A DNA stretch of 64,000 bases. Origin: JAWLCQ01 sp041687095 (GTDB lineage Bacteria; Planctomycetota; Phycisphaerae; SM23-33). Positions 1-9,157 of this stretch are shown one piece after another. The notes under the pieces were generated by a model. It was not told where the DNA came from. It ran no database searches and saw only the letters and a program-made list of their open reading frames with translations. The first letter of the stretch is position 1. Every line of letters starts with the position of its first letter. Location: NCBI GenBank assembly GCA_041687095.1, contig JAWLCQ010000007.1, forward strand, positions 3,450 to 67,449, read 5' to 3'. Made by a program: the position numbers and the translations under genes.

Positions 1-152
1 GAGCTGTCGAAGATGTTCACGCCCAGCGCGAACACCCCGTCCAGCAGTTCGTTGGTCCAATCCTGTTTGGCCGTGCTGACCATCATCAGCCCCTGGCCGA
101 TCCGCGAGACGGGCTTGGAAACACCGGGAATGGAACCGTACTTCATGTTCAT
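1..152 (-). CDS. Aldo/keto reductase, N-terminal part (runs off window)
   Basis: Only the first 50 codons are in the window; the gene continues past the left edge. The peptide begins MNMKYGSIPGVSKPVSRIGQ and continues with GLMM and then ALGVNIFDSS. This is the start of the aldo/keto reductase barrel: a beta-hairpin cap, the first strand with the G-x-G/M-M turn, and the ALxLGVNxFDxA segment whose Asp helps bind NADP(H). The start at 152 has CAGGAG seven bases upstream; a second in-frame ATG lies at 146. The family reduces aldehydes or ketones in the cytoplasm. The substrate cannot be judged from this fragment. Its 5' flank is the heptamer-repeat module at 174-348. Confidence 0.75.
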   Translation of the reverse strand, partial: MNMKYGSIPGVSKPVSRIGQGLMMVSTAKQDWTNELLDGVFALGVNIFDS

Positions 153-173
153 GAGCGTGCTCCTGGGGGGCAG

Positions 174-348
174 AGCTATCAGCTATCAGCTATCAGCTTT
201 CAGCAGTCAGCTTTCAACAGACAGTCTGTCTCCCTAAGCCCACCGACTGCGTCGGCGGGATACTCTTGACCACCAACCAACCAACCAACACCGTCAAACC
301 TACCGTCGAACACAACCGCTGAGAGCTGAAAGCTGATAGCTGACAGCT
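174..348. repeat. Inverted CAGCTAT/CAGCTTT heptamer module
   Basis: The left arm (about 174-217) is a run of CAGCTAT and CAGCTTT heptamers. The right arm (about 318-348) carries the same units in reverse complement (AGCTGAAAGCTGATAGCTGACAGC). The two arms can pair across a spacer of about 100 bp, which itself holds a CCGACTGCGTCGG palindrome and CCAACCAA repeats. The right arm ends on the stop codon of the 347-1336 gene. Confidence 0.8.
231..261 (+). repeat. Palindromic repeat, copy 1 (CCGACTGCGTCGG core)
   Basis: TCCCTAAGCCC is followed by the perfect palindromic stem CCGAC-TGC-GTCGG and a GGGAT tail. The same block, including the TCCCTAAGCC lead, recurs at 59681-59711. The core also recurs at 36026-36047 (reverse) and 59763-59786. 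Confidence 0.75.
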
Positions 349-1336
349 ACTTCTCGCTCGGGTATTCCAGACCCCACTGCGATCTCAAGTCGTCCATCAT
401 CCGCATGACTTCCAGCGTCGCGGCGTGGGGCATGACGTCGCTTTCGAGTTTGCCGGCCTTGACGCAGCGGTTGACCTCGGCGATCTCGTAGTTGAAGCCG
501 TTGCCCTCGAACGTGGGCTCGACGGTTTGCACGTCCTTGCCCCAGTAGCCCCAGTCGAACTTGCGGGCGTTCCAGAACTGCGGGATGCGGATGAACCCGT
601 CGGTCCCGTAAATCACCGCATTATGCTCGGTGGTGGTGCGCACCCCGCAGGTCAGGGTCGCCAGCGGGCCGGTCTTGTACTTGAGGATCATGGCGGCCTG
701 CTCGTCCACGCCCGTCTCCCCGATCTGGGCTGCCCCGAGGACCTCGTTGGGCGAACCGAGAACCATGTGGGCGAAGCTGATGGTGTAGACGCCCACGTCC
801 AGCAGCCCGCCCCCGGCGAGTTCGGGGTTCAGAAGGCGGCTTTGGGGGTTCCAGCCCGCGCGGAAGGCGAAGGACGCCTGCACCATCCGCAGTTCACCGA
901 TGGCCCGCTTTTCCAGCAGCTTGCGGACCTCGACCATGACGGGCAGGAAGCGGGTCCACATGGCCTCCATGCAGAAGAGCTTGCGCCGCTTGGCGGCCTG
1001 CAGGACGCTCTTGGCCTCGGCGGCGTTGACGGCGAAGGGCTTCTCGCACAGCACGTGCTTGCCGGCCTTGAGGGCCAGAAGGGCGTCCTCCTTGTGCTTC
1101 GTGTGCGGGGTGGCCACGTAGATGCAGTCCACGTCCGGGTCGGCCGCCAGGTCCTTGTACGAACCGTGGCGGTGGGGGATCTTGAACTCCGCACCGAAGG
1201 TGTCGGCCTTCTCCTGCGAGCGGGACCCGCAGGCGACGAGTTCGGCGTCTTTGACATCGGGAATCGCGTTGGCGAACTTCTTGGCGATGTTCCCGCATCC
1301 CAGGATGCCCCAGCGGATCTTCTTGGCCTTGGCCAT
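347..1336 (-). CDS. Gfo/Idh/MocA family NAD(P)-dependent oxidoreductase
   Basis: A 329-aa cytoplasmic dehydrogenase. The N-terminal Rossmann fold shows the dinucleotide motif GILGCGNIAKKF at residues 9-20. The family signature EKPFAVN follows in mid-protein, with the catalytic-type Lys inside EKP, then the C-terminal alpha/beta domain (GGGLLDVGVYTISFA). The family oxidises or reduces sugars, inositols and related cyclic alcohols; this member resembles the trans-dihydrodiol and D-xylose dehydrogenase branch. The start at 1336 is chosen because AAGGAG lies eight bases upstream, and reading further upstream gives only low-complexity Arg/Ser-rich sequence. It is monocistronic, with a TTGCAT-N16-TAGGAT promoter at 1429-1456. 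The exact substrate is unknown. Confidence 0.93.
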   Translation of the reverse strand: MAKAKKIRWGILGCGNIAKKFANAIPDVKDAELVACGSRSQEKADTFGAEFKIPHRHGSYKDLAADPDVDCIYVATPHTKHKEDALLALKAGKHVLCEKPFAVNAAEAKSVLQAAKRRKLFCMEAMWTRFLPVMVEVRKLLEKRAIGELRMVQASFAFRAGWNPQSRLLNPELAGGGLLDVGVYTISFAHMVLGSPNEVLGAAQIGETGVDEQAAMILKYKTGPLATLTCGVRTTTEHNAVIYGTDGFIRIPQFWNARKFDWGYWGKDVQTVEPTFEGNGFNYEIAEVNRCVKAGKLESDVMPHAATLEVMRMMDDLRSQWGLEYPSEK

Positions 1337-1428
1337 GTCGTCAGCTCCTTTGTGCTTTCGTCTGCGCGGGGAGGAACGCCGCCCGGGAGATGCTCCGCGC
1401 GCCGGCGGGTTGACCGTACGGGAGGCCG

Positions 1429-1456
1429 ATCCTACCGTCCCCGCTCGTGCATGCAA
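1429..1456 (-). promoter_or_regulatory. Promoter of the 347-1336 oxidoreductase
   Basis: On the minus strand, TTGCAT (1456-1451), a 16-bp spacer and TAGGAT (1434-1429). The expected transcript start near 1422 leaves a leader of about 86 nt. The -35 hexamer is identical to the one at 34462-34467. Confidence 0.5.
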
Positions 1457-1505
1457 CAGCGTGCGCGCAATTTCCGGGGCGGGGGGCGCGGTCCGGGGGA
1501 GCGTC

Positions 1506-4500
1506 CTATTCCCCCGCCTGCTCGCTCAGGCGGCGGTAGTACTGTTCGAGGACCTCGCGGTACTCGGGGGGGAGGGCCTTGTTCTGGGCGTCGGCGATGT
1601 CGTCGCGGATGTACTTGGGCATGGCCGACGCGGTGTCGGTCACGACGTCGATGGACCGCCCGATGTGCAGCTTGCTCTCGCCCAGGGAGTCGAGCACCGT
1701 GTCCCGCACCCGCAGGACGTTCTGGTAGCGGTAGTTCTCCAGGTCGCTCTGGACGCGGGTCATGAGGGTGATGGCCTGGAGGAGCTTGAAGTTGCCGTAG
1801 CTCTCCTGGCGGAACTGCTCCTGGATGCGTTCGGCGCGGTTGAGGAGTTGGGCGTGCTTTCCGGCGAGGCGGGGCATCTCGCGGGCGAGCGGGGGGGGGA
1901 CGGGCCCTTCCAGGCCCTCCTCGGCGGCGCCGCTGAGCTTGCCGCCCCCGGTCGCCCCTCCCGCGGGCTCGGAGGACTGATCGTTCACCTCGCCCTTCTG
2001 GAATGGTTCGGGCGAGAGGCGGGTGGGGGTCCGCCGCCCGCCCTTGCCGACCGCCTTGTCCTCGACGAACTCGCCCGCGCTCTTGCCCTGGCGGCCCTCC
2101 CCGGAGCGGCCCTGGATCTCGGAGGGGTTGGGCAACTGGTTGCCCGTCACGCCCTGGGCGTTCATGTTGCTGATGGGCCCGTCCATGGCGTCCCAGCCGA
2201 TGCCCTTGTCCCCGCTCATCGAGTACTTGCTGGAGAGGTCCTCCATCTCCTCGAATAGGTCCTCCTCCTCCTCGAGGAGCTTGCCCATGAGGTCCTCGAG
2301 TTCGGTGGGCAGCTCGGGGGCTTCGGTGGAGTCGTTCATGTCGTCGGTGGGGTCCTCCATCGCCCACTTGGTGCGGTCGGGCTCGTCGGGCAGCCACTTC
2401 TCGATATTGGCGGTGAGGGACTCGGCGTTCTCAATGCCGTTGTCCTCGATGGCCGTGGCGATCTCCTCGGCCTTCTTCTTCAGGGCGTCCTTCGCCATCG
2501 TGACGTCGCTCTTGATGCTGAGGAGTTCCTTGAGCAGGGAGGGGTTGGAGAAGTCCTGCTGCATGAGCTTGGAGAAGTCGGTGAAGGCTTCCCCGAGGAA
2601 CTTCTCCCACTTGTCCTGGGCGGCAATGAGGTCCTTCAGGGCCGCCTCGTCCTCGTCGGTGAAGTCGTCGACGGGCTTCTTGGCGAGTTGCTGGGTCGCC
2701 TGGACGACGCGCTTCTCGCCCTCGATAAAGTCCTCCAGATCGGTCTTGAGCTGTTCGAGCTTCTCGCGAACGTCGGGGGGCATGTCCTCCCCGGCCCGCC
2801 GGGCGACGTCCTTCTCCGCCTTGCCCTGGAGGGAGGGCAGAATGGCGAGCAGCGTCTTCAGCGTGTCGAGGATGCTGTCCTGTGTGGACAGAAGCAGCTC
2901 GAAGGGCCTGTCCACCTTGTCCCACCCCCCGACGACCTGCTTGAGGACCTGGGCCTGCTCGACGGCGGTGGCGGCTTCGTTGGTGGCGAGGAGGGCGACG
3001 GCCTGCTGGACCGCCACCATCTCGGGGTCGAAGGGGAAATTCTGCGTAAGGTCGAGCAGCCCGGACTTGATCTGCTGCTGCCCGGTGACGATCTCCCCGC
3101 CGGTGGCGAGCAGTTCGGTGGCGCGGGCGGTGACGTCCTGCCCGCCGTTGCGGTGGTCGATGAGTTCGGGGTGGCGCTGGCGGGCGATGAGGGCATTGAC
3201 CCGCTGGGCCTCCTGGATCTTGAGGAGGGCGAGCAGGCGCTGGCGGAGCTGCTCGAAGCGGCGGGCCTTCTCCTCGGCGACTTTGGCGGGGTCCTGGATG
3301 AGGATCTTGTAGGTCGCGGAGGCGTTGGATTGCGGCCCGCCGATCCCGTCGAGCATCCGGTTGTCCTTCGCCGTCGCCTGGTACACCACCACGTCGCCCT
3401 CGACGTAGGTGTCGGGGAGGCGGAAGGCGTAGGGGAGGTCCGCCTCCGTCTTGCCGCTCACCTCATAGCGATGCACGGGCAGCAGCGGGGCGCCCTCCTT
3501 GCCCGCCAGCAGCACCGCCTCCGTCAGCCCGTGATCGTCCGAGACCTTCAGCACGGTTTCGAGCGTCCCGCCCGGGGGGACGGAGACGTCCTTGCGCGGG
3601 GCGAGGAAGGCGATCTTGGGGCGGTGGTCGGGGCGGGCGTGGATGCGGTAGTAGCCCGCCATCGACGGGTCGCGGAGGATGTCGGCGGCGCTGGCGGCGA
3701 GGATGTCCGCGCCGACGTCGGGGAGTTGCTGGAAGGGACGGCCCTGGGCGTCGCGGAGGATGATGCGGTACGCCCCGTCCTGCAGGACGGGGAGGACGGC
3801 CTCGAAGTGCTGATTGCCGGGGGCGGGGAGCATGGGCGTCTGGCCTTGCTGGGGCAGTTCGATGGCGGCGGCGGGGACGGGGTCGGCGAGGCGGACGCGG
3901 ACGGTCACCCGCGTGCCGACGGGCGCGTCGATGGTCCCGTCGGCGTTGCGGACGGTCTGGTCGTCCTTGGGGATGTACGGCGGGTAGTCGTACCGCAGGT
4001 CCAGGCCCTCGACCTCGATGCGCTGCAGGACGCGGATGGTGTAGTGCGGCTTGTCCTGGGGCCAGCGCGACCCCCCGATGCGGACGCTGTAGCGGGTGTC
4101 CTGCTGCACGCGGTCGAGCGTGGCGGTGAAGACGCTGTAGCCTTGCCTGGGCACGAGGGCGAGGGGGGCGTCGCGGCCCTCGACGCGGAGTTCCCCGCGG
4201 AGGACCTCGGCGGAGGGGTTGTCGATGCGGACGGTGACGGTGACGCTCTCGCCCGCGAAGACCTGCGTATCCCCGGGGGAGAGGCTCAGGAGCGCGAGGG
4301 TGTTGTGCGACGGGACGTAGCGGGCCGGGATCATGCCCATCAGGCCGCGTTGGAAGGGTCCGGGCTGCGTGAAGGCGAAGGCGAGGACGAGCAGCGTGGA
4401 CGCACCGGCCGCGGAGGCCCAGCGCTTGAGCGGGCGGGTGGAGATGCTCTTGTGGAGGTCGGCGGTGCGGAGGCGGTGGGCGGCTTGGCCGATGGCGAGT

Positions 4501-4886
4501 TGGACGAGTTCGGGGCTCGCCTGGTCGCGGTCGCCCGCCAGCAGGACGGAGTTGATGAGGTCGTTGCGGGTCTCCGGGAGCGACTGCTCGATGAACCGGG
4601 CCGTCATCGCCGCGTTCTGTCGCCACACCAGCACCCGCAGCACGCCCAGGGCGAGGGCGGCGAGCACTGCCGATCCGCTCAGCACGATCACCGCCCACCG
4701 CAGGGCGACGGGCGGCTGATCGGGCCAGTACCCCGTCGCCGCCACCGACAGCAGCAGGGCGGTCATGGCGACGGCGACGACGGCGAGCACGCCCCCCGCC
4801 AGGCGCACCCGCCGCCGCCGCGAGTGCACCGACTCGATCCGTTCGAGCAGTTCCCCGAGGCCCTGGTACTGAGGCAGCGTCGTCAT
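1506..4886 (-). CDS. DUF4175-like large membrane-anchored protein with coiled coils
   Basis: A protein of 1126 aa. Two hydrophobic helices lie near residues 30-50 and 64-88 and a third near 165-185, with a cytoplasmic N-terminus. A long extracytoplasmic part follows: first beta-rich (about 200-560), then Glu/Lys-rich helices with coiled-coil character (about 570-900), then a low-complexity Gly/Gln/Ser stretch and a final helical bundle ending REVLEQYYRRLSEQ. The layout of three helices plus a huge charged exterior resembles the DUF4175 family, often found beside MoxR/DUF58 genes. None is visible here, and the function is unknown. The start at 4886 has AAAGGA eight bases upstream; 22 further upstream codons would be open but have no ribosome binding site. 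The hairpin at 5121-5168 lies upstream. Confidence 0.8.
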   Translation of the reverse strand: MTTLPQYQGLGELLERIESVHSRRRRVRLAGGVLAVVAVAMTALLLSVAATGYWPDQPPVALRWAVIVLSGSAVLAALALGVLRVLVWRQNAAMTARFIEQSLPETRNDLINSVLLAGDRDQASPELVQLAIGQAAHRLRTADLHKSISTRPLKRWASAAGASTLLVLAFAFTQPGPFQRGLMGMIPARYVPSHNTLALLSLSPGDTQVFAGESVTVTVRIDNPSAEVLRGELRVEGRDAPLALVPRQGYSVFTATLDRVQQDTRYSVRIGGSRWPQDKPHYTIRVLQRIEVEGLDLRYDYPPYIPKDDQTVRNADGTIDAPVGTRVTVRVRLADPVPAAAIELPQQGQTPMLPAPGNQHFEAVLPVLQDGAYRIILRDAQGRPFQQLPDVGADILAASAADILRDPSMAGYYRIHARPDHRPKIAFLAPRKDVSVPPGGTLETVLKVSDDHGLTEAVLLAGKEGAPLLPVHRYEVSGKTEADLPYAFRLPDTYVEGDVVVYQATAKDNRMLDGIGGPQSNASATYKILIQDPAKVAEEKARRFEQLRQRLLALLKIQEAQRVNALIARQRHPELIDHRNGGQDVTARATELLATGGEIVTGQQQIKSGLLDLTQNFPFDPEMVAVQQAVALLATNEAATAVEQAQVLKQVVGGWDKVDRPFELLLSTQDSILDTLKTLLAILPSLQGKAEKDVARRAGEDMPPDVREKLEQLKTDLEDFIEGEKRVVQATQQLAKKPVDDFTDEDEAALKDLIAAQDKWEKFLGEAFTDFSKLMQQDFSNPSLLKELLSIKSDVTMAKDALKKKAEEIATAIEDNGIENAESLTANIEKWLPDEPDRTKWAMEDPTDDMNDSTEAPELPTELEDLMGKLLEEEEDLFEEMEDLSSKYSMSGDKGIGWDAMDGPISNMNAQGVTGNQLPNPSEIQGRSGEGRQGKSAGEFVEDKAVGKGGRRTPTRLSPEPFQKGEVNDQSSEPAGGATGGGKLSGAAEEGLEGPVPPPLAREMPRLAGKHAQLLNRAERIQEQFRQESYGNFKLLQAITLMTRVQSDLENYRYQNVLRVRDTVLDSLGESKLHIGRSIDVVTDTASAMPKYIRDDIADAQNKALPPEYREVLEQYYRRLSEQAGE

Positions 4887-5120
4887 GGCCAACGTCCTTT
4901 CCGCGAGCGTGGGCGCGGACCGATCCCTGGTCGGCGCGCACACGCTGCGCATAAGGATAAACGCGCGAAGGGCGTCAGGGATTCGAAAAAGTTGCAGTTC
5001 GACGGATCACGCCTCGCGCGAGGAGCGCCCGGGTGCGAAGACCGCGGAGGCAGGCCGTCAACACGCGGGGGCGGTCCCGATCCTTTCGCGGGGATGCGTG
5101 CAGAACGCCGGATAAGAGAA

Positions 5121-5168
5121 GACGCCAAATGGCAAGCCCGTTTGGGGCGGAACTTGCCATTTGGCGTC
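5121..5168. repeat. Perfect 16-bp inverted repeat (GACGCCAAATGGCAAG), copy 1
   Basis: Arms 5121-5136 and 5153-5168 are exact reverse complements around a 16-nt GC-rich loop. Each arm also holds its own small palindrome, GCCAAATGGC or GCCATTTGGC. The same 16-mer pair recurs at 50531-50611 with a longer centre. Both copies lie between two minus-strand genes, just upstream of one and downstream of the other. A terminator, an operator or a remnant mobile element are all possible. Confidence 0.75.
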
Positions 5169-5194
5169 CGATGTCATCGGTGACCCGGACCCAC

Positions 5195-5259
5195 CGTCTC
5201 CCGGTCCTCCGGTCTCCCGGCGTTCCCGTTGTCCGGTGTTCGGTCCGCGGTCTTTCGGT
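5195..5259. repeat. GGTCTCCC-type degenerate repeat tract
   Basis: A tract of short units such as CCGTCTCCCGG, GGTCCTCC, GGTCTCCCGG and CGGTGTTCGG directly abuts the stop codon of the 5260-6582 gene. A related tract (CGTCTCCCGGTCTCCCGGTC) lies at 36091-36160. Confidence 0.55.
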
Positions 5260-6582
5260 CTACTTTGCGGTCCCGAACGCCTCGGCGTACCAGGCGTCCA
5301 TTTCGTCGTCGCTGATGGAGGTATTGCGGCCGTCCTCGTACTCGGCGTCGACGCGGTCGCGGATCTTGAGGAGGCGCGGGTCGTCCTTGGCGAGGTTGGT
5401 CCCGTACCGCGAGTCGATCCAATGCTTAATGCCGGCCGCTCCGGACTTGTCGGTGATGGCGACCTCGACGGGGCGGGCGAGGAGCTTGTCGGTATCGAAG
5501 GCGGTGTAGATCTCCTGGCTCTTGAGGAGCCCGTCGGCGTGGATGCCGGCCCGCGTGGTGTTAAAGCCTCGCCCGATCAGCGGGTAGTTCTCCGGGATGT
5601 CGTGCCCGATCTGCTTGGTGAAGTAGTCGGCGATCTCGCTGATGACGGGGTAGTTGACGCGCGAGTCGGTCCCGCGGAGCTGGGCGGCCTCGACGACCAT
5701 GGCCTCCAGGGGCGTGTTGCCCGTGCGCTCCCCGATGCCCAGGAGGGAGCAGTTCGCCCCCGAGCAGCCGTACAGCCACGCGGTGGCGGGGTTGTTGAGG
5801 ACCTTGTGGAAGTCGTTGTGCCCGTGCCATTCGAGGAGGCGCGGGGGCACGCCGGCATCGCGGACCATGGCCTGGACGATGCGGGGAACGGACCGCGGCA
5901 GGGTGGCCTGCGACCACGACACGGCGAAGCCCATGGTATCGCACAGGCGGATCTTGACGTCCATCCCGTACTCGGCGCGGAGCTTCATGAGTTCGACGGC
6001 GAAGGGGATGACGAATCCGGGGAAGTCCGCGCGGGTGATGTCCTCGAAGTGGCAGCGGGGGATGATGCCTTCATCGAGGGCGGCGCGGGCGATGTCGACG
6101 TACTGCTGGAGGGCCTGCTTGCGCGACTTCTTCAGCTTGAGGAAGATGTGGTAGTCGCTGCAGCTCGTGAGGATGCCCGTCTCGGCGAGGCCCATCTCCT
6201 TGACCAGGCCGAAGTCCGCCTTGACCGCGCGGATCCAGCCCGTGACCTCGGGGTACTTGGCCCCGACTTCGCGGCAGCGGTCGACGGCCTCGCGGTCCTT
6301 CTTGGAGTACAGGAAGAACTCGCTCTGGCGGATCAGGCCCGTGCCCCCGTCGAGCTTGGACAGGAGCTTGTAGATGTGGACGATCTGATCCACGGTGTAG
6401 GGCGGACGGGCCTGCTGCCCATCGCGGAAGGTGGTGTCCGTGATCCAGATCTCCTCGGCGGGGGAGAGCGGAAGGGCGTCGCCCTCGAACTGCACGCGAG
6501 GGAACTCCTTGTACGGAAACATTTCCCGGTAGAGCTGGGGCTCGGGAACGTCCTGCAACGGATACATGGTCGTCTCAGTCAA
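5260..6582 (-). CDS. DRE-TIM acyltransferase, Re-citrate synthase / homocitrate synthase type
   Basis: A protein of 440 aa (435 from the ATG at 6567). It condenses acetyl-CoA with a 2-oxo acid; the family holds isopropylmalate, citramalate, homocitrate and Re-citrate synthases. Visible motifs are ITDTTFRDGQQA (metal-binding Asp and catalytic Arg), CHFEDITRAD, RLCDTMG, the HGHNDFHK metal-binding histidines, GIGERTGN and GIHADG. The N-terminal preamble and the SEFFLYSKKDREAV segment are, from memory, typical of the Re-citrate synthase group of anaerobes rather than LeuA, and the C-terminal LeuA regulatory domain is missing. GGAAGGA sits eight bases before TTG 6582 but 23 bases before ATG 6567, so the TTG start is preferred. 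A strong promoter lies at 6702-6730. The substrate needs an assay or phylogeny. Confidence 0.85.
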   Translation of the reverse strand: MTETTMYPLQDVPEPQLYREMFPYKEFPRVQFEGDALPLSPAEEIWITDTTFRDGQQARPPYTVDQIVHIYKLLSKLDGGTGLIRQSEFFLYSKKDREAVDRCREVGAKYPEVTGWIRAVKADFGLVKEMGLAETGILTSCSDYHIFLKLKKSRKQALQQYVDIARAALDEGIIPRCHFEDITRADFPGFVIPFAVELMKLRAEYGMDVKIRLCDTMGFAVSWSQATLPRSVPRIVQAMVRDAGVPPRLLEWHGHNDFHKVLNNPATAWLYGCSGANCSLLGIGERTGNTPLEAMVVEAAQLRGTDSRVNYPVISEIADYFTKQIGHDIPENYPLIGRGFNTTRAGIHADGLLKSQEIYTAFDTDKLLARPVEVAITDKSGAAGIKHWIDSRYGTNLAKDDPRLLKIRDRVDAEYEDGRNTSISDDEMDAWYAEAFGTAK

Positions 6583-6698
6583 TTTTGGTTTCCTTCCTCG
6601 TTTGTACCTGTCCCGGTCCGGTCGCGGGCGAGGGAGGTCGCGGGTAGACGGCTCCTTTTCCCGGACAAACCTCCGCTCGCCGACCGATTCGTAGATGG

Positions 6699-6730
6699 TA
6701 TAGTATACGCGCCTCCTCCGGCGGTAGCAA
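6699..6730. promoter_or_regulatory. Divergent promoter with overlapping -10 boxes
   Basis: The sequence TATAGTATAC carries TATAGT (6699-6704) reading right and TATACT (6707-6702) reading left. The leftward promoter has TTGCTA (6730-6725) 17 bp upstream and would give a leader of about 113 nt for the acyltransferase. The rightward -10 could serve the TPR gene at 6860, but I see no convincing -35 for it. Confidence 0.5.
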
Positions 6731-6859
6731 GTGTCGCCGTACGGGGCGGGTGCAGACCCGCCGACCCCGGGAACGGGCGCCGAAGGCCGCGGGGCCCGTG
6801 GTTCCAGGGCAGGAGGGGGCGGACATGAGAACCGACAGGGCAAACGGAAAGAGATCGCG

Positions 6860-9145
6860 ATGACCGAACAGCAGAGCCCCCCCCCAGAGACCTCCGGTGC
6901 GACTCCTCGGAGATTGCTGCGCCCCCTGCTGGTGCTGCTGGGCCTGGCCGTCGTCGCCGTCGCCGTCATCCTCTCGGGCCCCAGCATCCTGCCCCCGCCC
7001 CCCGAGGAGACCGGGGAGCAGCAGGCCCAGGAGATGGGCCGCGCCTTTGATGCCGCCCAGCCCCCGCCCACCGGCGTGGAGAAGGCGGCCGTCGACGCAC
7101 TCCTGACGACCCTCGCCCAGCAGATCCGCGATGGGAAGCCCGAGCAGGCCATGGGGGCATTCCACCTTCCACGGATGCTCCAGGAGTTCGAGCGGATGGG
7201 CATCCTCACTCGCGTCCTCGAACGCCAACGCCGCGCCTTCTCCGAGGGGCTGCAACGCGGCATCCTGCGGTCCCTGTCCCACACCGATGCCCCCATCGGA
7301 TGGCGGGAGGTGGAGGTCAAGCACATCCGCCCCGCCGACCTGCCCGGGGAGATCGTCATCTACACCCGCCACCGCTCCGAGCGCCGCAACGCCACCGCCC
7401 ACTTTCGCTGGTGGCTCAAACGCACCGGCAAGCGGTGGCAGATCTACGACTATCAGGACCTCGACAGCGGGATTCGGTTCTCGACGATGACGGGCATCCT
7501 GACGGCCGGGAAGATGGAGGCCGCCTCCGCCTGGGTTCCCGTGGCGGCCGAGGCGCTGCCGAAGGCCCTCGCGGCGGTCAACGAGACGCTGGAGTACGAC
7601 GAGGCCCAGCGGCTGCTCGCGGAGGTGGCCCAGACCGACGCGCCCCCGTACGTCCGGTCCATCGCGTGGATGTTGACGGCGTCGGTGCACGTGGGGCAGC
7701 AGCGCTACCCCGAGGCCATCGCCGCCTGCGACCGCGCCATCGCTCTCTACCGCGAGACGCCCAACCTGATGTACCTTCGCGCGGAGGCCCTGTACGGCCT
7801 GCAGCGTTACCGCGACACGATCGAGGCCGTGCAGCGCTACCAGAAGCTCGTGGGGACGGAGGCGCACAGCTCGTTCCTGCTCGGGGAGTCGTTCCGCGCC
7901 CTCGGTCACGCCGAACTGGCCGAGAACGCCTATCGCAAGGGCCTGAAGGACGATCCCTGGTCGGAGGAGAACCTCTTCGGGCTGGGCCTCGTGCTGCCCC
8001 CGGCGCGCAAGGGGGAGATCATCGACTGCCTCGCGGCCTTCGCGAATCCGTCGGAGAGCCTGGGCCGGTTGGCCCTTCGCTTCCTCGACGCCGAGGATGA
8101 CTCCGCCGTGACCGCACTGGCGCGGGCGTACCCGAAGCTGGCCCCGGAGGACCCCAACGGGACGTACTTCGCGGCGCAGGCGCACCTGCTCCGCGAGGAG
8201 TACGAGCAGGCGGCCCGCCTCGCCCTCGCGGCGGCCGACACCCTCCCCGACTCCAGCCGCCACGCTCCGTTCCTCCAGACGTACCTCGACGCCATGCTCG
8301 CCCTCCAGCAGCCCCTGGAGGCCTACCGGACCTGCCCCGACCGGGAGTTCGCCTTCGCCCATATCGGGCAGGTGCTCGTGGAGGCGGAGGATCCCGACCT
8401 GCTGGCCGCCCTGCTCGACGCCCACCGCGCCGCGGCGCCCGAAGATCTGCGGGTGGCCTACTTCACCGGGCAGTTGGCGCTCCTGCGGCAGGACTACCCG
8501 AAGGCCATCGGCGTACTCGTGGAGGCGTGGGGCGAGGCGCAGGAGGAGGAGCTGCGGGAGCAGTTGCGGGAGGCGGCGGTGTACGCTTTCCATCGCGGCG
8601 GGCGATCCCTCGACGCCTATCGCACTCTGCCCCCGGCCCAGCGGACGTTCGTGCAGTTGGCCAAGCTGCTCTCCGTCGCCAAGGACGCCGATACGCTCCT
8701 CGCCCTCGTCGATGCCCACCGCGCCGCCGCGCCCGACGACCCCCTCAGCGACCTCTGGTTCGCCGAGGCCCAACGCCTCCGCGGCGAGTACGAAGCGGCG
8801 TTGCAGACCTTGGGACGCTTCCGCGAGCGGCTGGGGGGCGACCCCCACGCGTACCGCCGCCACGACTTCGTCCTCGTTCACTGCCTCGTCCGCCTGGGGC
8901 GGATGGAGGACGCGATGACCGCGGCGGCGGCGTCGACGGCCGACGACGGGGACCCGTACTTCGAGGTCGTCGTCCACGCCGCCTCGGGGCATGTTGCGGA
9001 GACGGCCCGGCTCTTGAAGACGCTCGCCGACGCGGGCTATACCTCCGACGAGTTCTACGCGGACAGCCTCCTGGGAACGGCGTTGCGGAGCGAGCCCTTC
9101 GCCGCCGTCCGCGCGCAGTTCCCCCCGCCGGAGAAGGTGAAGTAG
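6860..9145 (+). CDS. Membrane-anchored tetratricopeptide-repeat protein
   Basis: A 761-aa protein. After a short cytoplasmic tail comes one hydrophobic anchor at about residues 15-38 (LLRPLLVLLGLAVVAVAVIL), then a roughly 150-aa globular region, then helical tetratricopeptide-like repeats from about residue 250 to the end. The repeated A-x-x-Y/L-x-x-G and A-I-x-x-x-x-A-I patterns support this, for example PEAIAACDRAIALYRETPN and AYRKGLKDDPWSEENL. A stretch around 'LLDAHRAAAPEDLRV' recurs as 'LVDAHRAAAPDDPLS', showing internal duplication. It probably acts as an extracytoplasmic scaffold; no enzyme motif is visible. GGAAAGAG precedes the ATG. It converges with the flippase gene, leaving a 12-bp gap. 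Confidence 0.85.
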   Translation: MTEQQSPPPETSGATPRRLLRPLLVLLGLAVVAVAVILSGPSILPPPPEETGEQQAQEMGRAFDAAQPPPTGVEKAAVDALLTTLAQQIRDGKPEQAMGAFHLPRMLQEFERMGILTRVLERQRRAFSEGLQRGILRSLSHTDAPIGWREVEVKHIRPADLPGEIVIYTRHRSERRNATAHFRWWLKRTGKRWQIYDYQDLDSGIRFSTMTGILTAGKMEAASAWVPVAAEALPKALAAVNETLEYDEAQRLLAEVAQTDAPPYVRSIAWMLTASVHVGQQRYPEAIAACDRAIALYRETPNLMYLRAEALYGLQRYRDTIEAVQRYQKLVGTEAHSSFLLGESFRALGHAELAENAYRKGLKDDPWSEENLFGLGLVLPPARKGEIIDCLAAFANPSESLGRLALRFLDAEDDSAVTALARAYPKLAPEDPNGTYFAAQAHLLREEYEQAARLALAAADTLPDSSRHAPFLQTYLDAMLALQQPLEAYRTCPDREFAFAHIGQVLVEAEDPDLLAALLDAHRAAAPEDLRVAYFTGQLALLRQDYPKAIGVLVEAWGEAQEEELREQLREAAVYAFHRGGRSLDAYRTLPPAQRTFVQLAKLLSVAKDADTLLALVDAHRAAAPDDPLSDLWFAEAQRLRGEYEAALQTLGRFRERLGGDPHAYRRHDFVLVHCLVRLGRMEDAMTAAAASTADDGDPYFEVVVHAASGHVAETARLLKTLADAGYTSDEFYADSLLGTALRSEPFAAVRAQFPPPEKVK

Positions 9146-9157
9146 CTTCGGTGGACG

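Noticed and set aside
2688..5183. Long plus-strand open frame opposite the DUF4175-like gene
   Set aside because: Compositional shadow: Gly/Glu/Val-rich, no recognisable motif. The minus-strand gene has transmembrane helices and a ribosome binding site.
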